A stretch of DNA of 64,000 nt from contig NZ_KB903359.1 of the NCBI RefSeq assembly GCF_000379665.1, positions 969,475-1,033,474 on the forward strand. The letters are read 5' to 3'. Below the pieces are notes generated by a model that had not been told where the DNA came from, did not search any database, and saw only the letters and a program-made list of their open reading frames with translations. Within the stretch, counting starts at the first letter, position 1, and each line of letters starts with the position of its first letter. The stretch is from Butyricimonas synergistica DSM 23225. GTDB lineage: Bacteria > Bacteroidota > Bacteroidia > Bacteroidales > Marinifilaceae. The position numbers and the translations under genes were made by a program. Shown piece after piece: positions 8,343-15,041 of the stretch.

Positions 8343-8726
8343 TCACAACACTAATTCCCGAAACAGTTTCTCGAACGTCATGTCAAGGTCGGCAGAGAAA
8401 CCGGGATGAGGACGTGAGGTCTGGATAGAAGTACTTCGGACGGCGGTAAGCCAGCGAAAACGCTCGGGAATTTCAAATTCGGCAATAGGACCGCCCTCTT
8501 TCACGCCGGAACAGATACGATCGAAAATACGCAGATTATTTTCTATCACCTCAACCTCCACCTCAGGGAAAAGCGTTTTCAACTTATCCCCGTGCAGGAC
8601 GTATTTCGCCTTGAGGTATTTTTTCCGTTTGGAAAACAAAATAATACCCACGTTCACAAATTCTTCCCGTTCCACCCGGGGCACTACCCGGATAACCGCA
8701 TATTCATACAAGTATTTCTCTGGCAT
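8343..8726 (-). CDS. DUF3037 protein, partner of the HipA-like kinase
   Basis: The 127-residue product matches the DUF3037 pattern: N-terminal YEYAVIRVVPRVEREEFVNVGIILFSKRKKYL, a central acidic stretch, and C-terminal FRWLTAVRSTSIQTSRPHPGF...FEKLFRELV. Its start lies inside the end of the HipA-like gene (23-base overlap), so the two are translated as a unit. This gene pair recurs in many bacteria. A helper or antitoxin role for DUF3037 is plausible but not established, and there is no obvious DNA-binding motif. Confidence 0.85.
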   Translation of the reverse strand: MPEKYLYEYAVIRVVPRVEREEFVNVGIILFSKRKKYLKAKYVLHGDKLKTLFPEVEVEVIENNLRIFDRICSGVKEGGPIAEFEIPERFRWLTAVRSTSIQTSRPHPGFSADLDMTFEKLFRELVL

Positions 8727-9486
8727 GTTGAGCTTCTTTTATAAATATTTCCGAATGTGCTACCCGTTCCGTCAGGAAACGCACGTAAGTATCCCTGATC
8801 TCCGACGGCAATACGCCGAAATCTTCCCAATTCAACCATTCGTCGGGAATCAAATGAACGATTTCACGTATTTTTTCCGGCGAGAGCAAGGCTTTCAACC
8901 CGGCATCCACTTCCGCCAACCGGCTCGCCCGGTGCAGCAGGACATGATCTTTTACCTGCTCGAAAGGACTCAAGGCGTGTTTTTCCCAATTTACCCAAGA
9001 GTAATGAAAATAAAGCGATGAACCGTGGTCTATCAACCAAAGTTCCTTGTGCCACATCAGCAAATTGGTATTCCGTATGGTACGGTCAATATTCGTGAGC
9101 AAGGCATCCAACCAAACGATTTTCGACGCCAATTCGGGATCAATTATATTCACCGTGGGATCGAATCCCAACGCCCCGGACAAGAAATGCAGCCCTAGGT
9201 TCAGCCCCCGGCTCGCTTTCAGCAAATCCTGAATCTCCTCGTCACCTTCCGCCTGCCCGAACGCCTCGTCCAGTTGGAGGAACACGATCTCGGGCACCCT
9301 CAATCCCAACGCACGAGCTACCTCACCCCCGATCAGTTCCGCGATCAAGGCTTTCGCCCCGTGTCCCGAACCCCGGAATTTCACCACGTATTTGAATTCA
9401 TCGTCCGCTTCCGCCAAAGCCGGCAAAGAGCCGCCTTCACGCAAGGGCATGATGTACCTCGTAACATTTGCAGTCCGTAACTCCAT
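8704..9486 (-). CDS. HipA-like kinase (HipA_2 type)
   Basis: The 260-residue product starts MELRTANVTRYIMPLREGGSL. It shows the compact HipA-like kinase plan: FKYVVKFRGSGHGAKALIAELIGGEVARALGL (ATP-binding region with Lys), a long insert, WLDALLTNIDRTIRNTNLLMW (catalytic Asp and metal-binding Asn), and ELWLIDHGSSLYFHY (DFG-like Asp). It is shorter than classic HipA (~440 residues) and lacks its N-terminal domain. There is no HipB-type HTH beside it; the overlapping downstream gene is DUF3037. Protein-kinase activity is inferred from the retained residues. A minus-strand -7 box lies 25 bases upstream. Confidence 0.85.
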   Translation of the reverse strand: MELRTANVTRYIMPLREGGSLPALAEADDEFKYVVKFRGSGHGAKALIAELIGGEVARALGLRVPEIVFLQLDEAFGQAEGDEEIQDLLKASRGLNLGLHFLSGALGFDPTVNIIDPELASKIVWLDALLTNIDRTIRNTNLLMWHKELWLIDHGSSLYFHYSWVNWEKHALSPFEQVKDHVLLHRASRLAEVDAGLKALLSPEKIREIVHLIPDEWLNWEDFGVLPSEIRDTYVRFLTERVAHSEIFIKEAQHAREILV

Positions 9487-9510
9487 ATCGTTCCTTTATT
9501 TAAGCAGAAA

Positions 9511-9518
9511 CAAAGATA
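9511..9518 (-). promoter_or_regulatory. -7 box for the HipA-like/DUF3037 pair
   Basis: The minus strand reads TATCTTTG from 9518 to 9511, a perfect match to the Bacteroidota TAnnTTTG box and 24 bases before the HipA-like ATG. I could not find a clear TTTG -33 element at normal spacing. Confidence 0.6.
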
Positions 9519-9620
9519 TAAATAAACGACAACTTTACCGAAGATTTCACACGAAATACTCTATTAACTTTTTTTGTTTAAGCAGTAATATTGTATGTAC
9601 AAATTAAAAAACAAGAAGAT

Positions 9621-9905
9621 ATGGAAGAAAAAAGTATGACAGAGGAGAACATGAGGCTGTTGTTGAAAAACAACCGAACGTTGATCGACAAGGTCAACCT
9701 GTTGCTGGAAAAACTGGAACATTACACTTCCGCCCCTTCCACCGAATGGCTGGATTCCGGGGAGGTATGCCGTTTCTTGAAAATCAGTTCCCGTACCTTG
9801 AGCAATTATTGCGACAAATTGCTGCTCACGGGATACAGGCTGGGAGGCAAACTCCTGTTCCGCCGGTCGGAAATCGAGGAAAAACTAAAATCACAGAGCC
9901 TATGA
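9621..9905 (+). CDS. Small HTH protein, excisionase/MerR-like (second copy)
   Basis: The start is ATG 9621 (MEEKSMTEENMRLLLKNNRTL), with an AAGAAG stretch just upstream; the product is 94 residues. A helical N-terminus (MRLLLKNNRTLIDKVNLLLEKLEH) is followed by a winged HTH (EWLDSGEVCRFLKISSRTLSNYCDKLLLTGYRLGGKLLFRRSEIEEKL). It is a clear paralogue of 6880-7164. Its stop overlaps the holin-like start (ATGA), so this regulator opens the lysis-type cassette and may control it. Confidence 0.8.
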   Translation: MEEKSMTEENMRLLLKNNRTLIDKVNLLLEKLEHYTSAPSTEWLDSGEVCRFLKISSRTLSNYCDKLLLTGYRLGGKLLFRRSEIEEKLKSQSL

Positions 9906-10273
9906 AGCCGGTAGTCGATTTCGTCCATTCCATCGGGGAGGTGGTTAATAAACTAACCTTGCCCTCCCGCCAGAAAAAGCAACTCGAATCGGAGTTAAGC
10001 CAAATGATCTACACGCTCGAGGAACGCATCGCTTCCGAGCAAGCCGTAGTCCTGCGAGAAGAAGCCCGGGGCAACTGGTTGCAACGTTCGTGGCGTCCCC
10101 TGGTCATGCTGACATTTGCCTTTATCATCCTGATCGGGATATTTACCGACCTCCCGTTATTGGCTGACACTTCCCGTTTTTGGGATTTGCTGGAAATCGG
10201 GTTAGGTGGATACTTGATCGGTCGTAGCGGCGAGAAGATCGCCGGACATATATTTCACCCTAAAAAGAATTAA
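9902..10273 (+). CDS. Holin-like membrane protein (3TM holin type)
   Basis: The start is ATG 9902, overlapping the HTH stop; the product is 123 residues. Residues 1-60 are a charged helix (FVHSIGEVVNKLTLPSRQKKQLESELSQMIYTLEERIASEQ). WLQRSWRPLVMLTFAFIILIGIFTDLP is the main membrane segment, and FWDLLEIGLGGYLIGRSGEKIAGHIF forms a second. The motif 'RSWRP.vM..F' and the 'GlGGYi.GRsgEK' tail match phage and gene-transfer-agent 3TM holins. Such proteins let a cytoplasmic endolysin reach the cell wall; the amidase gene follows two bases later. There are no other phage structural genes. Confidence 0.8.
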   Translation: MKPVVDFVHSIGEVVNKLTLPSRQKKQLESELSQMIYTLEERIASEQAVVLREEARGNWLQRSWRPLVMLTFAFIILIGIFTDLPLLADTSRFWDLLEIGLGGYLIGRSGEKIAGHIFHPKKN

Positions 10274-10275
10274 TC

Positions 10276-10866
10276 ATGACTCTCTTTGAACATACATTGC
10301 AAGGAAACGAAATCACCCGCCTGGCTTGCAGCAAAAACACGCAACCCCTCATCCATCCGGACACGATCGTCATTCACGCCACCGGGGGCAGCAGCGCAGA
10401 ATCATCCGCCCGCTACCTGGCAAACAAAGCCACTCCCGTGTCGGCACACCTCGTGATCGGCAGGCGCGGGGAGATATACCAACTCGTACCGTTTAACGTG
10501 ATCGCCTGGCACGCCGGGAAAAGCACGCATAAAGGTCGCACCAACCTGAACCGTTATTCTATCGGGATTGAATTGGATAATGCCGGAAAACTTCACCGGA
10601 GAGGATTCCAATTCTTCACGGAATTCGGGAAAGAGATCATGCCCTCGGAGGTCTACACGGACTACCGGGAATCCAAGCTCTCGTTCTGGCATACTTACAC
10701 GGAGCCACAACTGAACACTCTCGTCAAAATATGCCGCCTGCTGGTTGCCCGTTATCCCGTACAATATTTCCTGCGCCATTCAGATATAACTTCTCGCAAA
10801 ATAGATCCGGGGCTGGCTTTTCCTTTCGAGGCTGTTCGGAAACAAATTTTCATGTCTAACCTTTAA
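10276..10866 (+). CDS. N-acetylmuramoyl-L-alanine amidase (Amidase_2, endolysin-like)
   Basis: The 196-residue product is a single AmpD/T7-type Amidase_2 domain without a signal peptide. Zinc and catalytic residues appear complete: TIVIHATGGSS (first His), AWHAGKST, NRYSIGIELDNAG (Glu), and YFLRHSDITSRKIDPG (second His, Lys and Asp ligand). It cuts the bond between MurNAc and L-Ala in peptidoglycan. Lack of an export signal and the adjoining holin-like gene argue for phage-type lysis or a controlled wall-opening cassette rather than wall recycling. Confidence 0.9.
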   Translation: MTLFEHTLQGNEITRLACSKNTQPLIHPDTIVIHATGGSSAESSARYLANKATPVSAHLVIGRRGEIYQLVPFNVIAWHAGKSTHKGRTNLNRYSIGIELDNAGKLHRRGFQFFTEFGKEIMPSEVYTDYRESKLSFWHTYTEPQLNTLVKICRLLVARYPVQYFLRHSDITSRKIDPGLAFPFEAVRKQIFMSNL

Positions 10867-10878
10867 TATTTTAAACCT

Positions 10879-11517
10879 ATGGCTATTTTTGACCCTTTCA
10901 TTTTCAAAAACCTGCGTAAATCACTAGGGAACATCACCCTGTGCAAGTACAACGACGTCAACGTGATGAAAACCAAAATCACACAACGTCACGATCCCGG
11001 AACTCCTGCCGTGCTCGCCCAGCGTGCCCGCATGAGGGAAGCCGGGAAACTCTCCCAAGCCTTTGCCCCTGCCCTGCAAAAAGGTTTCGTGAAGCATCGG
11101 TTGAAAAACCGCTTCAATGCCTTTACGAGCGAGAACATGGCAGCCCTGGAAGTAGACGAGGCGTACCAGGTAACCATTCATCACGAACAATTGAAGTGTT
11201 CTGCCGGGATTTTGGTTACCCCCAAGGTGCAAGCCACGTTGAATACCGAAAGTGGAAAGATCATTTTCGAACAACAGGAACAGACACAAGGTGCTTTCTG
11301 TCTTCCCACGGACACCGTTTTTGCCGTGATCTACGAACCATTATGCAGAACCGTGGAAATAGTTCCTTTGCGTGACCGTGGAGAAAGCGGCTCGACCTCT
11401 TTTACCTTACCGGGAGATTGGGACGCAGAAAAAGTCCACATCTACTGCTTTGCCACCAACAAGAATGGCAGCATCGCCTCGAACACGCTGTATTTACCGT
11501 TAAATCCATCACTTTAA
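10879..11517 (+). CDS. DUF6266-like protein (second copy)
   Basis: The 212-residue product has the family layout: IFKNLRKSLGNITLCKYNDVNVMKTKI, then GTPAVLAQRARMREAGKLSQAFAPAL (the 'TPAqLaQRakf' segment), KHRLKNRFNAF, and a C-terminal beta domain ending in DAEKVHIYCFATNKNGSIASNTLYLPL. The copy at 5518-6147 is divergent but collinear. There is no signal peptide or membrane segment. It sits 12 bases after the amidase and before a tiny membrane protein, so it belongs to the same transcript. The function of DUF6266 is not known. Confidence 0.75.
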   Translation: MAIFDPFIFKNLRKSLGNITLCKYNDVNVMKTKITQRHDPGTPAVLAQRARMREAGKLSQAFAPALQKGFVKHRLKNRFNAFTSENMAALEVDEAYQVTIHHEQLKCSAGILVTPKVQATLNTESGKIIFEQQEQTQGAFCLPTDTVFAVIYEPLCRTVEIVPLRDRGESGSTSFTLPGDWDAEKVHIYCFATNKNGSIASNTLYLPLNPSL

Positions 11518-11530
11518 ACAACATTGAAAA

Positions 11531-11695
11531 ATGAATACCATGTATTTCTTTATCGGCACGTTATCCACGATGAGCCTCAACTCACTTCTTAGCCAGCTTT
11601 CCGACACGCTTTTCACGAATTTGATTAGTTTGTTGGGAGGAGTATTAAGCGCCATGGCAGTGGCTTGGTTGAGAAGAAGGTGGGAAAGGGAGTGA
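11531..11695 (+). CDS. 54-residue single-span membrane protein closing the holin-amidase cassette
   Basis: ATG 11531 opens a 54-residue frame: MNTMYFFIGTLSTMSLNSLL, a short polar stretch, a hydrophobic segment LISLLGGVLSAMAVAWL, then RRRWERE, giving a cytoplasmic positive end. It starts 13 bases after the DUF6266 stop and ends just before the terminator at 11709. Small membrane peptides are commonly found at this place in Bacteroidales DUF6266/amidase cassettes, but this one is not a clear match to a named family. It could be an antiholin or second holin; that is a guess. Confidence 0.65.
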   Translation: MNTMYFFIGTLSTMSLNSLLSQLSDTLFTNLISLLGGVLSAMAVAWLRRRWERE

Positions 11696-11708
11696 GTTTA
11701 TCCTCGGG

Positions 11709-11740
11709 AAGGGCTTTTAGGTTAGCCCTTTCTTTTATTT
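11709..11740 (+). terminator. Terminator of the HTH-holin-amidase-DUF6266 cassette
   Basis: Stem AAGGGCT / AGCCCTT with loop TTTAGGTT is followed by a T-rich tail (TCTTTTATTT). It lies 13 bases after the small membrane-protein stop. Confidence 0.8.
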
Positions 11741-12074
11741 GTTTCTAAAATAAACTATATTTGCTGTATCGTGGAAAGGAAGATTGAGGTAACAAGCAGA
11801 ATGTAGTTTGTTGTTAGAGGAGGTGTTCTTTGAAATGTTGGAAAATGAATATATGGAGTCGACCTTATTTTTTGAAGGGAATTTGTTGGATATTTTTATT
11901 GTTTCGGGTAAGTTTTGAGATGCTTACAATTTGATATTTAGATACATTCAATAAGTCGTCGAAGTACCGGGAAAATCTTATTATTGGGGGTCGACGCAAA
12001 TCATGGTAGGATTTTGGAAAAATTAAGATGGTAAGATAGTGATTTATATGCTACTATATTTTTCATTTTAACGG
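11741..12074 (+). promoter_or_regulatory. Probable CRISPR leader, with a perfect -7 box and a possible decayed reading frame
   Basis: This AT-rich 334-base stretch has no complete gene. TATATTTG at 11756-11763 is a perfect Bacteroidota -7 box pointing toward the array. From about 11793 to 11918 the frame *QAECSLLLEEVFFEMLENE...SGKF* looks protein-like. It contains an ATG at 11835 behind AGGAGG, giving a possible 27-residue peptide, and may be the remains of a gene. Two GTCGAC sites lie near 11859 and 11990. Leader assignment rests on the repeat orientation and on the altered terminal repeat at the far end. Confidence 0.55.
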
Positions 12075-12565
12075 GTAATAGAACAAAGGTGGTTGAATTG
12101 AAATTAATATACTCTGTCCTTTTCAATTATAGTTAAATCAGTAATAGAACAAAGGTGGTTGAATTGAAATGAGTCAGTCCAAGTAGTGACTCCATTCCCT
12201 AGTCCACGTAATAGAACAAAGGTGGTTGAATTGAAATTTTTGGAATAAAATGTATTATAACATACATTCATGGTAATAGAACAAAGGTGGTTGAATTGAA
12301 ATAAAGTTGATATTGAGCGCACGTTCTGGAAAATATCCGTAATAGAACAAAGGTGGTTGAATTGAAATAGGCTCCTTCCGATGAAAATATGCTAGCTTCA
12401 AACGGTAATAGAACAAAGGTGGTTGAATTGAAATTTTTGGTGTTCGTTCTCCTGATGCTCGTCTTCAACGGTAATAGAACAAAGGTGGTTGAATTGAAAT
12501 TTCGTTCCCGGTCGCCATTTTCCCAACGGTTATGGGTAATAGAACAAAGGTGGTTGAATTGAAAA
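12075..12565 (+). CRISPR. CRISPR array, 8 repeats and 7 spacers, no cas genes in window
   Basis: The repeat is 30 bp, starting GTAATAGAACAAAGG and ending TGGTTGAATTGAAAT. Copies begin at 12075, 12141, 12208, 12273, 12339, 12405, 12471 and 12536. Spacers are 36, 37, 35, 36, 36, 36 and 35 bp, all different. The first seven repeats are identical; the last differs only in its final base (A for T), the usual sign of the leader-distal end. On this strand the repeat ends ATTGAAAT, like the 8-nt crRNA 5' handle of type I-B and type III systems. Array transcription is therefore inferred to be left to right. The short length and uniform repeats fit either a recently active or a small trans-served array. 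Confidence 0.97.
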
Positions 12566-12630
12566 TAGTATTGTCGCACTAGGTGGTTCATGAAGAAGAA
12601 CTTTAATCGCACAAAATAATCGAATCCTAC

Positions 12631-13413
12631 CTACTCCCGCACTTCGCCTTTGATGATGAATTGAATGACAGACTGGCGGGGATCATTACAATAAAGAGTG
12701 ATTTGTTTGCGTTGCTTGCCAACTCTTCCAGCGGAGTGGAAAACGACATCAAGCTGGGTAGCTTTTCCGGGAAGGATCACTCGTTGTCCGGGGACGACGG
12801 CAGTACAACCGCAGGTGGTTTCAATTTTGCGGATGAGGAGGTTTGTGCCGCCCGTATTTCTGATAGGGACAACGATAGGTACTTCTTCCCCTTCTTTGAT
12901 GATACCGAAATCGTATTCCAAAGAATCGACTTCTACCCGAGGGGTTTTTGCCTTCTCCTTTTCGCTCCATTCGTTGAAATTTTCTTTCACTTCCGACTCA
13001 ACAACAAGACCGTAAGAGTAATCGGCATTCCCGTCAACCATAAAACGGAACGCATTATAATATTCTCCTAGAAGCAACTCGTTCTCCGGCTGAAAGGTTA
13101 CAATCAAGGTATCGATTTTGCCGGGAGCGATGCTATACCCGCCCAAGCGCCATTCCTGAACAGTCCCTCCTATTTTCCGACAAGTCAATTCGGGATAATT
13201 ACCCAATCCTTCCAACCGGATGGCTTTATCCTTGGGATTATATACCATGACCGTATCCGTGTATTCCCGTCCGATATAAGTAGTCGTCCACGTGATATTC
13301 TCTTTATTGAACAACAGATCGCCCGCGGGATAGATAAATCCTTCCGGAACTTTATTCCCGGAGCAAGCACAAACCCCAAAAGACAATATATAAATCCAAC
13401 AAAAATTCTTCAT
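12631..13413 (-). CDS. DUF1573 lipoprotein
   Basis: The 260-residue product has lipoprotein signal MKNFCWIYILSFGVCACSG (Cys about residue 17). Two Ig-like/ASPM-type beta domains follow. The second is the classical DUF1573 segment: VEVDSLEYDFGIIKEGEEVPIVVPIRNTGGTNLLIRKIETTCGCTAVVPG..ILPGKATQLDVVF. The conserved TTCGCT motif is present. DUF1573 proteins are frequent in Bacteroidales envelopes with no defined function. It stands alone on the minus strand; a TAGCTTTG -7 box lies at 13448-13441. Confidence 0.9.
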   Translation of the reverse strand: MKNFCWIYILSFGVCACSGNKVPEGFIYPAGDLLFNKENITWTTTYIGREYTDTVMVYNPKDKAIRLEGLGNYPELTCRKIGGTVQEWRLGGYSIAPGKIDTLIVTFQPENELLLGEYYNAFRFMVDGNADYSYGLVVESEVKENFNEWSEKEKAKTPRVEVDSLEYDFGIIKEGEEVPIVVPIRNTGGTNLLIRKIETTCGCTAVVPGQRVILPGKATQLDVVFHSAGRVGKQRKQITLYCNDPRQSVIQFIIKGEVRE

Positions 13414-13440
13414 GATATATCATAATTCGTTTCCGAAATT

Positions 13441-13604
13441 CAAAGCTACTATTAAAATTTTAATTTTGTTCGGCATCCCAAATATTTTACGGAGAAAATG
13501 TATTTTTGCCTCGAAAACAACATAATTAATTGAAGAAAAGTGATAATTAATGGTTTCGTTAGTGGATTTTTTACCGTTCTGTTTATCCTTCCAAGATAAA
13601 TTTG
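13441..13604. promoter_or_regulatory. Divergent promoters between DUF1573 and LRR lipoprotein genes
   Basis: On the minus strand TAGCTTTG at 13448-13441 fits the TAnnTTTG box for the DUF1573 gene, 28 bases from its ATG. On the plus strand TAAATTTG at 13597-13604 is a perfect box for the LRR gene, 48 bases from its ATG. The -33 elements are weak in both directions. Confidence 0.6.
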
Positions 13605-13651
13605 TTGCAGTAAAATGAAGCAAAATCTTTAATTATAAATTTTAATCCACT

Positions 13652-15034
13652 ATGAAAACAAAGAATTTATTCGTTGCACTAATTTCGACGCTGTTCGCCT
13701 TCCAAGCGTGCACGACGGACGACGTGTCATTGGTAGAAACGGGACCCGTGGACGGGAGCAATCTCTATTCCATCAAGGACGACGCATTCGGGGAATACTT
13801 GAAATACCTCAAGATTAACGGGGTTTATTCTCAAGTATCCAACGAGAACGGGAATGCTGTCATCTCTTACGTGATCGACACGGTAGAATCTCAAAATTAC
13901 ACGGGAGAAATAAACCTGAACAAAAGCGGTACTTTTACGTCCAAACTGGAAACTGCCGGATTGGTAACCGCCAAAGAGAAGATTGCCAACCTGGACGGCA
14001 TTCAATATTTCCCGGGAACCACCTCATTAATTTTGACTTCAAACGAACTGACATCTATTGATTTACGCCAATTAGTAAATTTGACCTCGTTGAACCTGAA
14101 TAACAACTGGATCGGTTCGTTGGACTTATCACAAAACACGAAACTGAAAACACTTCTGTATAACGCCAGTGGTAGTGCATCAGCACCGGAAAATAGCAAA
14201 CTCGTAAACATTGATCTTACTCACAACCTTGATTTGGACACGATCTCTATGACAAATCACGAGTTGGAAAGCATCGACCTATCGCAGAACACGAAATTGA
14301 AAGGAGTAAACTTCAAAGGCAACAGCAACACACTGTATGTTCCGCAGGAAGTTTACGACCGCTTGAATACTACGACCGGACTGCAAGTGGAAAGTCCCGT
14401 AGATCCGGGAGATAATATGTTCGTCATACCCGATAAAGCCCTTGGAGAATATTTAAATTACAGGTTAAACGGAACAGATATTATTGTCGAGGATGGGAGT
14501 ACCTACAAAATAGATAAAACCAAAGCAGCAAATTACACGGGAGCATTAAACCTTTCAAAAAATGGAGATATTCCGATGGAATTACAAGAAGCAGGATTAA
14601 GTACTGCCAAAGAAAAATTGACGAATTTAGATGGCATTCAATTCTTTACCGGAATTACATCTTTGAAATTGATAACAAACGAAATTACGGAAATCGATGT
14701 ATCGGCACTCATCAATCTAACTGTATTAGACTTGAATAACAATAAAATCAGTTCATTGGATGTTACTAAAAATACGAAATTAACAGAACTGAATTGCAAA
14801 GCAAGCTCCAAAGCAACAGACGCACAAAAACTAACATCCATCGATTTAAGTAAAAACACAGAATTGACAGCTATTAATTTTGAAAACAATCTATTCACAA
14901 CAATAGACCTGACGGCAAATACAAAATTAACTAGCATTAATTTCTTGAAAAACAAAAATACGATAACTATTCCTGCTGATTTATACGACCAAATCGAAAC
15001 TGCCGGAGGAGATTTAAAAGGCGTTACTAAATAA
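13652..15034 (+). CDS. Leucine-rich-repeat lipoprotein with an internal duplication
   Basis: The 460-residue product has lipoprotein signal MKTKNLFVALISTLFAFQAC. Two homologous halves follow (about residues 40-245 and 255-455). Each starts with a GEYLxY segment and an 'xNYTGxxNLxKxG' strand. Next comes 'TAKEKxxNLDGIQxFxGxTSL', then LRRs of the SLxLxxNxLTxIDLxxLxNLT kind, as in BspA/internalin-type surface proteins. The halves are strongly alike, so a tandem duplication is evident. LRRs bind protein partners, so a surface binding role is likely. The transporter gene starts only 7 bases downstream, which places this lipoprotein at the head of the seven-gene run. Confidence 0.85.
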   Translation: MKTKNLFVALISTLFAFQACTTDDVSLVETGPVDGSNLYSIKDDAFGEYLKYLKINGVYSQVSNENGNAVISYVIDTVESQNYTGEINLNKSGTFTSKLETAGLVTAKEKIANLDGIQYFPGTTSLILTSNELTSIDLRQLVNLTSLNLNNNWIGSLDLSQNTKLKTLLYNASGSASAPENSKLVNIDLTHNLDLDTISMTNHELESIDLSQNTKLKGVNFKGNSNTLYVPQEVYDRLNTTTGLQVESPVDPGDNMFVIPDKALGEYLNYRLNGTDIIVEDGSTYKIDKTKAANYTGALNLSKNGDIPMELQEAGLSTAKEKLTNLDGIQFFTGITSLKLITNEITEIDVSALINLTVLDLNNNKISSLDVTKNTKLTELNCKASSKATDAQKLTSIDLSKNTELTAINFENNLFTTIDLTANTKLTSINFLKNKNTITIPADLYDQIETAGGDLKGVTK

Positions 15035-15041
15035 TTTTATC

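Noticed and set aside
9746-9901. N-terminal extension of the holin-like gene
   Set aside because: It overlaps the HTH gene almost fully in another frame; the ATGA-coupled start at 9902 is more sensible.
11856-11995. Two GTCGAC sites in the CRISPR leader as a possible integration or protein-binding pair
   Set aside because: Six-base palindromes twice in ~130 bases are not strong evidence, and the flanks do not match.
12104-12612. Minus-strand open frames giving repeated FNSTTFVLL peptides
   Set aside because: They are translations of the CRISPR repeats; the periodicity comes from the array, not from a repeat protein.
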